A stretch of 64,000 bases of DNA from positions 3,348,001-3,412,000 of the forward strand of contig NZ_CP107834.1 in assembly GCF_036346595.1 (NCBI RefSeq). The letters are read 5' to 3'. The stretch comes from Streptomyces sp. NBC_00525 (GTDB lineage: Bacteria; Actinomycetota; Actinomycetes; Streptomycetales; Streptomycetaceae). A model generated the notes under the pieces. It was not told where the DNA came from. It did no database searches and saw only the letters and a list, made by a program, of their open reading frames with translations. Both the position numbers and the translations under genes were made by a program. Positions within the stretch are counted from its first letter, which is position 1. Each line of letters begins with the position of its first letter. This document shows, in pieces, positions 1 to 7,773 of the stretch.

Positions 1-288
1 CTCCTCGCCGGGGTCTGCTCGGCGTACCAGATCACCGCCGGGGCCACCTTCGTCCTGCTGACCCCGGCCGACCGGCGGGGCCAGGCACTGGGCCTCGCCC
101 GGTCCGGGATGATCGCCATGCAGGGCATCGGCGTGGCGTCCGGGGGTGCGATCACGGAGCTGACCGGGTCCTCGGCGAACACCATCGGTGCCTGCGGGCT
201 GCTCGGGGTGGTCTGCGCCGTGCTGGCCGCCGCGGCCTGGTCACGGGCCCGGGGCACCGGGGCCGAGATGATTCCCGGAAAGGCGTAG
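1..288 (+). CDS. MFS transporter, C-terminal fragment (5' end outside window)
   Basis: Frame 1 is open from the left edge and stops at 286-288, giving 95 residues beginning LLAGVCSAYQITAGATFVLL. The segment holds two or three hydrophobic helices separated by a short basic loop (TPADRRGQALGLARSG), followed by a small polar tail. That pattern, with the cytoplasmic loop and the Gly-rich helix after it, is typical of the last helices of a 12-TM major facilitator transporter. The substrate cannot be inferred. The call rests on composition and loop pattern only, since the conserved N-terminal motifs lie outside the window. Confidence 0.7.
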   Translation, partial: LLAGVCSAYQITAGATFVLLTPADRRGQALGLARSGMIAMQGIGVASGGAITELTGSSANTIGACGLLGVVCAVLAAAAWSRARGTGAEMIPGKA

Positions 289-324
289 GCCCGGACGGTC
301 TACGCCTCGGCGGCCAAACGAAGC

Positions 325-330
325 TAGGGT
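325..330 (+). promoter_or_regulatory. Possible -10 (TAGGGT) of the YbjN gene
   Basis: TAGGGT lies about 39 bases before the ATG in the gap after the transporter. No convincing -35 was seen. The downstream gene has a good AGGAG ribosome site, so a short leader is expected. Confidence 0.35.
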
Positions 331-369
331 CGTCGGCAGGAAACCACGAGATCCACAGGAGTACCAGCG

Positions 370-930
370 ATGTCTATCGACCCGTCCTCGATTCCCAATT
401 TCGGGGCCCAGCCCGGACCGCAGGCGGCAGGCCCCGCAGGCCCCGTCGTCCCCGACCAGGACCTCGTCAAGCAGCTGCTGGACCAGATGGAGCTGAAGTA
501 CGTCGTCGACGACGAGGGCGACCTCGCCGCGCCGTGGGAGGAATTCCGCACGTACTTCATGTTCCGCGGCGAGGGCGAGCAGCAGGTCTTCTCGGTCCGC
601 ACGTTCTACGACCGCCCGCACGACACGGACCTGCGTCCGGTCCTGCTCGACGCGATCGACGACTGGAACCGCCGCACCCTGTGGCCCAAGGTCTACACGC
701 ACACCCACGAGCACGAGGAGCACGAGGAGGGCGCACCGGAGACCGGCCCCTCGATCCGGCTGATCGGTGAGGCGCAGATGCTCATCGGCACCGGCGTCTC
801 CCTGGAGCACTTCGTCTCCTCGACGGTCAGCTGGGTGCGCGCGTCCATCGAGTTCGACAAGTGGCTGCTGGAGCGCCTGGGCCTGACCTCGGCCGAGGAC
901 AAGGCCGCGGAGGGCACGGAGCAGGCCTGA
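370..930 (+). CDS. YbjN domain-containing protein
   Basis: A 186-residue soluble protein. The first ~30 residues are Pro/Gly/Ala-rich and probably disordered. They are followed by a YbjN-type fold in which an acidic stretch (KYVVDDEGDLAAPWEEF) leads into beta strands around residues 55-75. This family is the type III secretion chaperone-like/YbjN group, thought to be regulatory or chaperone-like; no reaction is known. The ATG is chosen because AGGAG (357-361) lies 8 bases upstream. It stands alone between an MFS gene and a convergent aminotransferase, with a strong hairpin beyond its end. Confidence 0.8.
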   Translation: MSIDPSSIPNFGAQPGPQAAGPAGPVVPDQDLVKQLLDQMELKYVVDDEGDLAAPWEEFRTYFMFRGEGEQQVFSVRTFYDRPHDTDLRPVLLDAIDDWNRRTLWPKVYTHTHEHEEHEEGAPETGPSIRLIGEAQMLIGTGVSLEHFVSSTVSWVRASIEFDKWLLERLGLTSAEDKAAEGTEQA

Positions 931-944
931 CGCCGGTTGCGCCG

Positions 945-1001
945 GCAGGTATGACGCCGGCAGGTGTGACGCCCGCAGGTATGACGCCCGCAGGTGTGAC
1001 G
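945..1001 (+). repeat. 15-bp tandem repeat, about 3.8 copies
   Basis: Units start at 945, 960, 975 and 990 and read GCAGGTRTGACGCCS. The sixth purine alternates A, G, A, G, so the higher-order period is 30 bp. The array sits between the YbjN stop and the shared terminator and is not translated in either gene. Confidence 0.85.
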
Positions 1002-1034
1002 AGGCCCGGAGCGGGGAATCCCGCGCCGGGCCTC
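1001..1034. terminator. Bidirectional hairpin between convergent genes
   Basis: GAGGCCCGG (1001-1009) pairs with CCGGGCCTC (1026-1034), and inside it GCGGG pairs with CCCGC around a GAAT loop. There is no U-tract, which is usual for Streptomyces. It can serve both the YbjN gene and the opposing aminotransferase. Confidence 0.75.
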
Positions 1035-1042
1035 GCCCCGTG

Positions 1043-2230
1043 TCAGAGCTGCTTGAGCCGGCCCACGGCGTCCTGGAGCACATCCATCCGCTTGCAGAAG
1101 GCGAAGCGGACGAAGGGGGCGCCCTGCTCCCGGTGGTCGTAGAAGACGGCGTTGGGGATGGCCACCACCCCGCACCGCTCCGGCAGCGCCCGGCAGAACG
1201 CGATGCCGTCACCGGCCGCGTCGAGCGGGCGGATGTCGGTGGTGACGAAGTACGTGCCGGCCGGGCGGTACACCGCGAACCCGGCTTCCGTGAGCCCCGT
1301 GCACAGCAGGTCCCGCTTGGCGCGCATGTCCGCGCGCAGCTCCTCGTAGTAGCTGTCGGGCAGCCGCAGCGCCTCGGCGACGGCGTACTGGAGGGGGCCG
1401 CCGGAGACGTACGTCAGGAACTGCTTCGCGGAGCGGACCGCCGTCACCAGCTCGGGGCTCCCGGTGACCCAGCCGATCTTCCAGCCGGTGTACGAGAACG
1501 TCTTGCCGGCGGACGAGATGGTGAGTGTGCGCTCACGCATGCCGGGGAAGCCCGCGAGCGGCAGGTGCTCGTTCTCGAAGACCAGATGCTCGTAGACCTC
1601 GTCGGTGACGACGATCAGATCGTGCTCGCACGCCAGGGCCGCGATCGCGGCCAGTTCCTCGCGGTCGAGGACGGTGCCGGTCGGGTTGTGCGGGGTGTTG
1701 ATCAGCAGCAGCCGGGTACGGCGCGTGACCGCCGCGCGCAGTTCGTCGAGATCCAGCCGGTAGACGCCGTCGGAGGCGTCGGGACGCAGGGTGACGGGTG
1801 CGCGCGTGGCGCCCGCCATGGCGATGCAGGCGGCGTACGAGTCGTAGTAGGGCTCCAGCGCGATGACCTCGTCGCCCGGCTCCAGGAGCGCCAGGAGCGA
1901 GGCGGCGATGGCCTCCGTGGCCCCGGCGGTGACCAGGACCTCGCTGTCGGGGTCGTATGCCAGGCCGTAGCGCCGCTGCTGGTGGTCGGTGATCGCGGTA
2001 CGCAGCTCGGGGACCCCGGGGCCCGGCGGGTACTGGTTCCCGAGGCCGGCGCGCAGGGCACGGGCAGCGGCTTCTCGGATCTCCTCGGGGCCGTCGGTGT
2101 CCGGGAAGCCCTGGCCCAGGTTGATGGCTCCGGTGCGGACGGCCAGCGCGGACATCTCCGCGAAGATCGTCGTACCGAACTCGGCGAGGCGGCGGTTGAG
2201 TAGCGGTCGTCCCTTTGTCATGGCCGCCAT
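1043..2230 (-). CDS. PLP-dependent class I/II aminotransferase (DapC/kynurenine-aminotransferase-like)
   Basis: A 395-residue fold-type I aminotransferase. It has the N-terminal INLGQGFPDTDGPEEI stretch, the substrate/PLP motif NPTG (182-185), the cofactor-binding Asp210 in VTDEVYEHL, and the PLP lysine K243 in SSAGKTFSYTGWK. The family includes mycobacterial DapC (N-succinyl-diaminopimelate transaminase) and glutamine/kynurenine transaminases, so transfer of an amino group from glutamate or glutamine to a 2-oxo acid is expected; the true substrate cannot be fixed from sequence. An alternative start is the ATG at 2221, which has AGGATGG just upstream. It is convergent with the YbjN gene. Confidence 0.9.
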   Translation of the reverse strand: MAAMTKGRPLLNRRLAEFGTTIFAEMSALAVRTGAINLGQGFPDTDGPEEIREAAARALRAGLGNQYPPGPGVPELRTAITDHQQRRYGLAYDPDSEVLVTAGATEAIAASLLALLEPGDEVIALEPYYDSYAACIAMAGATRAPVTLRPDASDGVYRLDLDELRAAVTRRTRLLLINTPHNPTGTVLDREELAAIAALACEHDLIVVTDEVYEHLVFENEHLPLAGFPGMRERTLTISSAGKTFSYTGWKIGWVTGSPELVTAVRSAKQFLTYVSGGPLQYAVAEALRLPDSYYEELRADMRAKRDLLCTGLTEAGFAVYRPAGTYFVTTDIRPLDAAGDGIAFCRALPERCGVVAIPNAVFYDHREQGAPFVRFAFCKRMDVLQDAVGRLKQL

Positions 2231-2357
2231 CCTGCGCGCAAGCTCTGGACTTGCTCAAGTGCGCTTTGGCGGCGGGCGGTCACGGGCATCTCACTCTCAC
2301 GCCGGAACGGGCGCGGAGCGGGGGGCCTCGCTTCGGGGGACGGAAGGACGTGAGGTC

Positions 2358-2639
2358 ATGGGCGGTGTGCTGGCCGGGGTGATTCTGGTCGTACTGGTCG
2401 TGGTGCTCGTCGCGATGGTGGCGGGGTCCGGTGGACGGAGGCGTGCGCCGGTGCGCAGCAGGCGGCGCGGTACGGCGCGCGGCTCGGCGGCCGGGGGCAG
2501 CTGGTGGGCCGGCGGCGGCGACGGGGGCTCGTCGTGCGGGGGCGGCGGGCATTCCGGCGGGCATTCCTGCGGTGGAGGTTCCTCGTGCGGCGGGGGTTCC
2601 TCGTGCGGCGGCGGGGGCGGATGCGGCGGAGGCAGCTGA
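2358..2639 (+). CDS. Small single-pass membrane protein with Gly/Cys-rich tail
   Basis: A 93-residue protein in three parts: a hydrophobic N-terminal helix (about residues 2-24, VILVVLVVVLVAMVA), an Arg-rich stretch (about 25-42, RRRAPVRSRRR), and a tail of Gly, Ser, His and five Cys spaced by 5-6 residues. The positive-inside rule places the Cys-rich tail on the cytoplasmic side. Similar Cys/Gly tails occur at the ends of some actinobacterial TIGR04222-type membrane proteins, but I recognise no domain with a known role. The start is supported by GGAAGGA (2342-2348). The regular spaced Cys and His residues could bind metal; this is inference. Confidence 0.7.
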   Translation: MGGVLAGVILVVLVVVLVAMVAGSGGRRRAPVRSRRRGTARGSAAGGSWWAGGGDGGSSCGGGGHSGGHSCGGGSSCGGGSSCGGGGGCGGGS

Positions 2640-2952
2640 CACGGGGCAGTTGGTCCGCGAGAGGCCCGGCGGGAACGTGGTGCGTGCGCCAAGTCCCGCC
2701 GGGTTCCTTTTTGTTGAGGTCTTCGGCGGGTCTTCGGTGAACACGTGAGCGGACGGCCCCCCGAGGGGGCTGGAAACCCCGGCAAGTTGGGCAAAAACGC
2801 TGTGAGTGCGCCGTAGTCGTGATTCCCTCGGTGGAGAGAACATTCAGCCCTCGGACCCCAGTTGGACCTGATCGGGCGCTTCCCACCTCCCACGCGCACC
2901 ACGCGGGGGCGTCCCCTGTCCACGTGTCCATGCGTGTTTGCGGAGCCGATCC
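2640..2952. other. Intergenic region with terminator
   Basis: This 313-base gap holds the terminator at 2665-2717 and then about 235 bases without a supportable gene. The AGTTGGACCTGATCGGGCG area and the stretch just before 2953 probably carry the DUF2617 promoter, but I could not pick hexamers with confidence. Confidence 0.5.
2665..2717 (+). terminator. Rho-independent terminator of the Gly/Cys-rich protein gene
   Basis: CCCGGCGGGA (2665-2674) pairs perfectly with TCCCGCCGGG (2694-2703) across a 19-nt loop. It is followed by TTCCTTTTTGTTG, a real T-rich tail that is uncommon in this genome. Confidence 0.85.
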
Positions 2953-3474
2953 ATGCTCACGACCCTTCATACGGCCTATTCCGATACCCGTGCCGCCGAT
3001 CTGGCCTGGGCGCTGGGGCGCGAACCGCTCCCGGCCCTGGCCGTCCTCGACCTCGAACTCGCCGGCGCGACCATGCAGCTGAGGCTGCTCGGCGCCTCCC
3101 ACCAGGTCCTCCTGGAGGAGGAGCGCGGCAGCTGTTCCGAGACCGTCGCCTGTATGCCCGGCAGCAGCACCCCGCTGCCGCTGGGCGTCGCCAAGCGGAT
3201 CGGCGACTGGGAGTACGAGTTCGCGGCGCGCGTCGAGACGCTGGGCGCCGGCTCGTTCGCGGGCCGGGCCCAGGAACTGCTCGCGCTCGTGGCCGACCAC
3301 CCGCACGGCCTGGCCGGTACGTTTCCGGGCAGCCCGCACGCCTTCACCGCCATGCTCGCCCAGCGCACCGAGGGCCAGGTGCGGTGGCGGACCTGGCACG
3401 CCTACCCGCAGGAGGGCCGCCTCGTCGCGACGCGTACGCGGGTGGGCGTGCGGATGCCGGCGGCGGCGCTGTGA
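2953..3474 (+). CDS. DUF2617 family protein
   Basis: A 173-residue protein with no signal peptide or membrane segment, matching the actinobacterial DUF2617 family (AVLDLELAGATMQLRLLGASH near residues 30-50 and a basic C-terminus). The function is unknown. The ATG at 2953 is preferred over upstream starts because GGAG (2942-2945) lies 7 bases before it. It directly precedes the aminopropyltransferase-like gene by 84 bases, a pairing I recall from other Streptomyces, but that gene seems to have its own leaderless promoter. Confidence 0.8.
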   Translation: MLTTLHTAYSDTRAADLAWALGREPLPALAVLDLELAGATMQLRLLGASHQVLLEEERGSCSETVACMPGSSTPLPLGVAKRIGDWEYEFAARVETLGAGSFAGRAQELLALVADHPHGLAGTFPGSPHAFTAMLAQRTEGQVRWRTWHAYPQEGRLVATRTRVGVRMPAAAL

Positions 3475-3545
3475 CATCTGCCGACTGCGCCTCGGGTGCG
3501 CCGCTTGCACCCTTGTGGGTGACGTGGTGTAAGCGGTGAGTCACG

Positions 3546-3551
3546 TAGCGT
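3546..3551 (+). promoter_or_regulatory. -10 hexamer TAGCGT, leaderless start
   Basis: TAGCGT ends 7 bases before the ATG at 3559, and no ribosome site precedes that ATG. Transcription should start at or next to the A of the start codon. No clear -35 was seen. Confidence 0.5.
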
Positions 3552-3558
3552 TCGCGGC

Positions 3559-5157
3559 ATGATCGACCAGCAGGTGTCGCTGCGAGGGGGCGCGGCGCGG
3601 CTACCCGTCCGACCGCGGACCGGTCGCTTTCTCGTGCTGGCCGCCGTCTTCGTCTGCGCCGCCTGTGGACTGGTGTACGAGCTGGAGCTCGTCGCGCTGG
3701 CCTCCTATCTGATCGGCGACTCGGTCACCCAGGCGTCCGTGGTGCTCTCCGTGATGGTGTTCGCGATGGGGATCGGCTCCCTGCTCGCGAAACGTTTACG
3801 CGGCCGGGCCGCGGTGGGCTTCGGGCTGATCGAGGCGGCGCTCGCCCTGGTGGGGGGCTTCTCGGCGCTGGTGCTCTACGCGTCGTTCGCCTGGTTCGGC
3901 GAATCGCAGTACGCGCTGGTCGGGTTCTCGCTGACGATCGGGGTCCTGATCGGGGCGGAGATCCCGCTGCTGATGACGCTGATCCAGCGGGTGGACCGGC
4001 AGGACGCGGGCGGGGCCGTCGCCGATCTCTTCGCGGCGGACTACGTGGGGGCGCTCGTCGGCGGCCTGGCCTTCCCGTTCCTGCTGCTGCCGACGCTCGG
4101 CCAGCTCACCGGCGCCCTGCTGACCGGTGCGGTGAACGCGGCGGCGGGCGGGGCGCTGGTGCTGTGGGTGTTCCGGCGGGACGTGCCGCGCCGCGCCCGG
4201 TGGCTGCTGATCGCCGCCAATGTGACGGTGATCGCCGTGCTGGCGACGGCCGCCGTGCTGGCCGACGACTTCGAGCGTGCGGCGCGGCGCGCGGTCTTCG
4301 GGGACCAGGTCCGGGTCGCCGTGCGGACGGATGTGCAGGAGGTCGTGCTGACCGGGGAGGGCCGCGGCTCCCTGGACCTGTATCTGGACGGACGGCTGCG
4401 GGTCAGCTCCCGCGACGAGTACCGCTACCACGAGGCGCTGGTGCACCCGGCGATGAACGGGCCGCACGCCAGGGTGCTGATCCTGGGCGGCGGCGACGGG
4501 CTGGCCGCGCGGGAGGTGCTGCGCTATCCGGACGTGCGCGCCGTGACCCTCGTGGAGCTGGACCCGGCCGTCACCCGACTGGCCCGTACGGACCACGCGC
4601 TCTCCGCGCTGAACGACCACGCGCTGGACGACCCCCGCGTGAAGACGGTGACCGGCGACGCCTTCACCTGGCTGCGGTCCGCCCGCAGCCGCTACGACGT
4701 GGTGGTCTCCGATCTGCCCGACCCCGGCATCTCCGCCGGCACCAAGCTCTACTCGGCGGAGTTCTACGGCCTGGTCGCCGGGGCCCTCGCCCCGGACGGG
4801 CGGCTCGTGGTGCACGCGGGCCCGCCCCGGAGCCGGCCGCGCACGTTCTGGACGGTCGACGCGTCGATCCGGGCGGCCGGGCTGCATCCGCGCCCCTATC
4901 GGATCAGCGGGCGCATCTCGGGCTTCGCGGTGCGCACCGGCCGGGCGCGGGACGACTCGGGCGGGGACCGCGGCTGGGGGTTCCTGCTGGCGGGGGCGGC
5001 GTCCCGGCCCACGCTCGGCCTGGACCCGGACGGGCCGGCGCTGCGCTCGCTGACCGTGCCGGGGCTGCTGGACGCGGGGCGCCGGGCGGAGGCCGGGCGG
5101 CTGGCCGGGCTCGCCCCGTCCACGCTGGTGCACCCCCGCTACTGGGAGGAGCGGTGA
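3559..5157 (+). CDS. Membrane-fused spermidine-synthase-like aminopropyltransferase, with a TTA codon
   Basis: 532 residues in two halves. Residues ~24-230 form about seven hydrophobic helices. Residues ~250-500 form a spermidine-synthase (SpeE) Rossmann domain with the decarboxy-SAM site [14 protein letters not shown] (~309-322), an acidic strand end [10 protein letters not shown] and the catalytic-region motif VVSDLPDPG (~383). Soluble SpeE is ~280 residues, so this is the fused membrane form seen in actinobacteria; its acceptor polyamine is not settled. Leu80 is encoded by TTA (3796-3798), the only in-frame TTA I found in the window. In Streptomyces TTA needs the bldA tRNA, so its translation is probably late in development. 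Confidence 0.88.
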   Translation: MIDQQVSLRGGAARLPVRPRTGRFLVLAAVFVCAACGLVYELELVALASYLIGDSVTQASVVLSVMVFAMGIGSLLAKRLRGRAAVGFGLIEAALALVGGFSALVLYASFAWFGESQYALVGFSLTIGVLIGAEIPLLMTLIQRVDRQDAGGAVADLFAADYVGALVGGLAFPFLLLPTLGQLTGALLTGAVNAAAGGALVLWVFRRDVPRRARWLLIAANVTVIAVLATAAVLADDFERAARRAVFGDQVRVAVRTDVQEVVLTGEGRGSLDLYLDGRLRVSSRDEYRYHEALVHPAMNGPHARVLILGGGDGLAAREVLRYPDVRAVTLVELDPAVTRLARTDHALSALNDHALDDPRVKTVTGDAFTWLRSARSRYDVVVSDLPDPGISAGTKLYSAEFYGLVAGALAPDGRLVVHAGPPRSRPRTFWTVDASIRAAGLHPRPYRISGRISGFAVRTGRARDDSGGDRGWGFLLAGAASRPTLGLDPDGPALRSLTVPGLLDAGRRAEAGRLAGLAPSTLVHPRYWEER

Positions 5158-5217
5158 GACGGATGCCCCGTGAGGGGGGCAGGGTGCGGAAGCGCTGACG
5201 TGTGGGCCGCGGCTGAG

Positions 5218-5223
5218 TAGGCT
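5218..5223 (+). promoter_or_regulatory. -10 hexamer TAGGCT, leaderless start
   Basis: TAGGCT ends 8 bases before the ATG at 5232 and no Shine-Dalgarno lies between them. It supports the ATG over the TTG at 5226. Confidence 0.45.
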
Positions 5224-5231
5224 CGTTGCCC

Positions 5232-6122
5232 ATGGAGCATGAGGTGTTCGTACCGGTTCCGGTCCCGGCCCTGCGGCGGACGCTGGACGACCCCGTCCGG
5301 GTCGCCCGCTGCGTACCGGGGTTCCAGCAGGACGCCGACGCGTCGGCGGGCCCCCTGACGGGCCGGCTCAGAATCCGGGCCGGCGGCCACACCATCACCT
5401 ACCGGGGCACGCTGAGCCTCACCCCGCTGCCCGGCGACCCGGACGTGGACTCCGTCCACATCGTCCGGGTGGAGGGCGAGGGCGCGGAGGCGCGGGGCGA
5501 CGGCTCGGCGCAACTGTCGATGACCCTCCGGCTGACGGAGGGCGCCGAGGGCACGTCGATCGCCTTCGACTCCGAGGTGACCGGCGACGGCCGGCTGCGG
5601 GACCTCGAACCTGCGGCGGCGCTGGCCGCGGCCCACCGCCTGCTGGACCGCTTCGCGCAGCAGCTCGTGACGGAGTCCCTGGCCGCCCGGAGCGACGACG
5701 GGACGGACGGCCCCGCGGCCGGTTCGGCGGACGGCGCGGCGGCGGGGGCCGCTGCGGTGACGGCGGAGGAGGCGGCGGTCGGGGAGGCCGTGGAGGAGGC
5801 CCTCGAAGAGGCCGCCGAGGAGGCGCCGGAGCGGGACTCGCTGTACGACGCGCCCATTCCGCCGTCGTCGCTGGACCCGGTCGCCGGGATCGAGTTCACC
5901 GTCGCGGACGAGCCGCCCGCCGAGGCCGCCCACGCCCGGCGCACCATGATCGGCCGCAGCGCCGAGGAGGTCGACCACGCGCCGCCGCGCGGCCGGTACG
6001 CCCCGGTGCCCTCGCCGGACTCGGTCGGTGCGGGTGCCGCGCTGCGCTGGGTCGCCCCGGCGGCGGTGCTGGCCCTCGCGTCGGCGGTGGCTGTGAGCCG
6101 GGCGTTGCGGCGCCGGAGGTAG
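5232..6122 (+). CDS. SRPBCC (CoxG-like) domain protein with C-terminal membrane anchor
   Basis: 296 residues. Residues ~1-150 have the SRPBCC/CoxG pattern: an N-terminal strand, then DDPVRVARCVPGF, then alternating beta strands (LRIRAGGHTITYRGTLSL) ending in a long helix with LLDRFAQQLV. A long Ala/Glu-rich low-complexity linker (~150-240) leads to a hydrophobic helix near the end (VAPAAVLALASAVAVS) and a basic RALRRRR tail, giving a tail-anchored layout. SRPBCC domains bind hydrophobic ligands; the ligand here is unknown. It sits between the aminopropyltransferase and an aldose epimerase, apparently with its own promoter. Confidence 0.8.
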   Translation: MEHEVFVPVPVPALRRTLDDPVRVARCVPGFQQDADASAGPLTGRLRIRAGGHTITYRGTLSLTPLPGDPDVDSVHIVRVEGEGAEARGDGSAQLSMTLRLTEGAEGTSIAFDSEVTGDGRLRDLEPAAALAAAHRLLDRFAQQLVTESLAARSDDGTDGPAAGSADGAAAGAAAVTAEEAAVGEAVEEALEEAAEEAPERDSLYDAPIPPSSLDPVAGIEFTVADEPPAEAAHARRTMIGRSAEEVDHAPPRGRYAPVPSPDSVGAGAALRWVAPAAVLALASAVAVSRALRRRR

Positions 6123-6131
6123 CGGCGCCAG

Positions 6132-6137
6132 TAGGGT
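6132..6137 (+). promoter_or_regulatory. -10 hexamer TAGGGT, leaderless start
   Basis: TAGGGT ends 6 bases before the GTG at 6144, which otherwise has no ribosome site. Confidence 0.45.
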
Positions 6138-6143
6138 CGTTCC

Positions 6144-6941
6144 GTGAGCAGTAGCGAGAAGGACGTCCGGCTCTCCGTCGGCGACACAGAGTTGACCGTG
6201 GACCCCGTCAACGGCTGCCGGATCAGCAGCCTGCGGATCGGCGGTATCGAACTGCTGCGGCAGGGGGAGCGGTACGGCTGCTTCCCGATGGTGCCGTGGT
6301 GCGGCCGGACCGCGAACGGGCGGTTCCGTGACGGCGGCGTCGTCCACCAGCTCCCGCTGACCGCCCCGCCGCACGCGATCCACGGCACCGGACGCGACAC
6401 GGCGTGGCACACCGCGCTGGAGAGCGGGACGCAGGCGTCGTTCTACTACGACCTGGCCGACCCCTGGCCCTATCCGGGCCGGGTGACCCAGACCTTCGAG
6501 CTGGCCGAGGACTCCCTCACGCTGGCCTTCGGCATCGAGACGTACGGGAACTCCTTCCCGGCGCAGGCCGGCTGGCACCCGTGGTTCCGCCGCCGCCTGG
6601 ACACCGGGGAAGAAGTCCGGATCGACTTCGACGCCGCCTGGCAGGAGGAGCGCGGCGAGGACCATCTGCCGACCGGCCGCCGGATTCCGCCGCTGGCCGG
6701 CCCGTGGGACGACTGCTTCGGGATGCCGGACGGCGTCGACGTCACCCTCACCTGGCCGCAGCGGCTGGAGCTGACCGTGAAGAGCCGGTCCGAGTGGGTC
6801 GTGATCTACGACGAGCAGGACGAGGCGGTCTGCGTGGAGCCGCAGTCCGGCCCGCCGAACGGGCTGAACACCGACCCGCGCTACGTCACCCCGATCGAGC
6901 CGCTGGAGATCGCCACCACCTGGAGCTGGCGCCGGCTCTGA
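6144..6941 (+). CDS. Aldose 1-epimerase family protein
   Basis: A 265-residue cytosolic galactose-mutarotase-fold protein. Visible motifs are the start of the beta-sandwich (RISSLRIGGIELL), the Arg of GRTANGRF, the active-site His of HAIHGTG (~79-85), QAGWHPWF with the second conserved His, and the C-terminal acid region AVCVEPQSGPPNGLN, where the catalytic Glu is expected. Such enzymes interconvert alpha and beta anomers of hexoses, or hexose-6-phosphates in the YeaD branch; which sugar is not clear. The GTG start follows a -10 hexamer. Next gene, pyrE, is separate by 93 bases and metabolically unrelated. Confidence 0.85.
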   Translation: MSSSEKDVRLSVGDTELTVDPVNGCRISSLRIGGIELLRQGERYGCFPMVPWCGRTANGRFRDGGVVHQLPLTAPPHAIHGTGRDTAWHTALESGTQASFYYDLADPWPYPGRVTQTFELAEDSLTLAFGIETYGNSFPAQAGWHPWFRRRLDTGEEVRIDFDAAWQEERGEDHLPTGRRIPPLAGPWDDCFGMPDGVDVTLTWPQRLELTVKSRSEWVVIYDEQDEAVCVEPQSGPPNGLNTDPRYVTPIEPLEIATTWSWRRL

Positions 6942-7021
6942 GCACGGGCACCGGCCCAGGACGAAGAGGCCCGGCGAAGGGCCCGGACCGGCGGGGCACG
7001 GGCGGGCCGCAGGCCGCGCCT

Positions 7022-7027
7022 TATCCT
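7022..7027 (+). promoter_or_regulatory. -10 hexamer TATCCT, leaderless start of pyrE
   Basis: TATCCT ends 7 bases before the pyrE ATG (7035), with no Shine-Dalgarno between. Confidence 0.5.
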
Positions 7028-7034
7028 CGTAGCC

Positions 7035-7574
7035 ATGACTGACGTACGTGCTGAGCTGCTCCAGCAGATCAAGGACAAGGCCGTGGTCCACGGCAAGGTG
7101 ACGCTCTCCTCCGGCCTGGAGGCCGACTGGTACATCGATCTGCGCCGCATCACGCTGGACGGCAAGGCCGCTCCGATGGTCGGTCAGGTCATGCTCGACG
7201 CGACGGCGGAGCTGGACTACGACTGCGTGGGCGGTCTGACGCTCGGCGCCGACCCGGTCGCCCTGTCGATGCTGTACGCCTCCGCCGCCCGCGGCCAGGA
7301 GCTGGACGCCTTCGTCGTCCGCAAGGCGCAGAAGACCCACGGGATGCAGCGCCGGATCGAGGGCACGGACGTCAAGGGTCGGCGCTGCCTCGTCGTCGAG
7401 GACACCTCGACCACCGGCGGTTCGCCGCTGACCGCCGTCGAGGCGGTGCGCGAGGCCGGTGGCGAGGTCGTGGCCGTGGCCGTGATCGTGGAGCGCGGTG
7501 CCGCCCCGGCCATCGCGGAGGCGGGCCTCCCGTACGTTCACGCCTACACCGTCCCGGACCTCGACCTGGGCTGA
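7035..7574 (+). CDS. pyrE: Orotate phosphoribosyltransferase
   Basis: 179 residues, full length for bacterial PyrE. It transfers phosphoribosyl from PRPP to orotate to give OMP, the fifth step of pyrimidine synthesis. Seen in sequence: the substrate loop LSSGLEADWYIDLRR (~23-37), the flexible-loop region VVRKAQKTHGMQRRIEG with its catalytic Lys, and the PRPP motif VVEDTSTTGGS (~120-130). It stands alone rather than in a pyr operon and seems to be transcribed from its own promoter. A very strong palindromic hairpin follows. Confidence 0.97.
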   Translation: MTDVRAELLQQIKDKAVVHGKVTLSSGLEADWYIDLRRITLDGKAAPMVGQVMLDATAELDYDCVGGLTLGADPVALSMLYASAARGQELDAFVVRKAQKTHGMQRRIEGTDVKGRRCLVVEDTSTTGGSPLTAVEAVREAGGEVVAVAVIVERGAAPAIAEAGLPYVHAYTVPDLDLG

Positions 7575-7591
7575 CCTGCGGTTTTTCCTGG

Positions 7592-7625
7592 AGGCGGCCG
7601 GTTTCACGTGAAACCGGCCGCCTTT
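7592..7625. terminator. 32-bp perfect palindrome after pyrE (terminator-like)
   Basis: Bases 7592-7623 read identically on both strands (arm AGGCGGCCGGTTTCAC), followed by TTG. As RNA this is a 16-bp arm able to terminate pyrE transcription, though a perfect palindrome leaves only a tight turn at the tip. Its centre is also a ParB site (separate entry). Confidence 0.75.
7601..7614. promoter_or_regulatory. parS: Perfect parS (ParB-binding) site
   Basis: GTTTCACGTGAAAC is the exact 14-bp parS reported for Streptomyces ParB and the core of Bacillus parS. It is the only copy I saw in the window. parS sites load ParB to organise and segregate the origin-proximal chromosome. Here it is the tip of the pyrE terminator palindrome, so it lies outside any coding sequence. 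Confidence 0.8.
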
Positions 7626-7773
7626 GCCGTACGCCCGCGAGCGGGAACCGCCCCCGCTGGGGGCACCGCCGGGTGGAGCCGGAAGCAGAGTCTGGGAAGA
7701 TGGGGGCGACGATGACGTCGCCCCCAGGTCAGGGACCCAGCACGCACACCCGCACATCCCAAGGAGCGGACAG

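Noticed and set aside
1040..2203. 387-residue plus-strand ORF opposite the aminotransferase
   Set aside because: The minus-strand protein has all aminotransferase motifs in order; the plus-strand frame is low-complexity shadow.
3494..3525. Short inverted repeats (GGGTGC/GCACCC, CACCC/GGGTG) as a DUF2617 terminator
   Set aside because: Stems are short and overlapping with no T-tract, and they are not clearly better than chance at this GC content.
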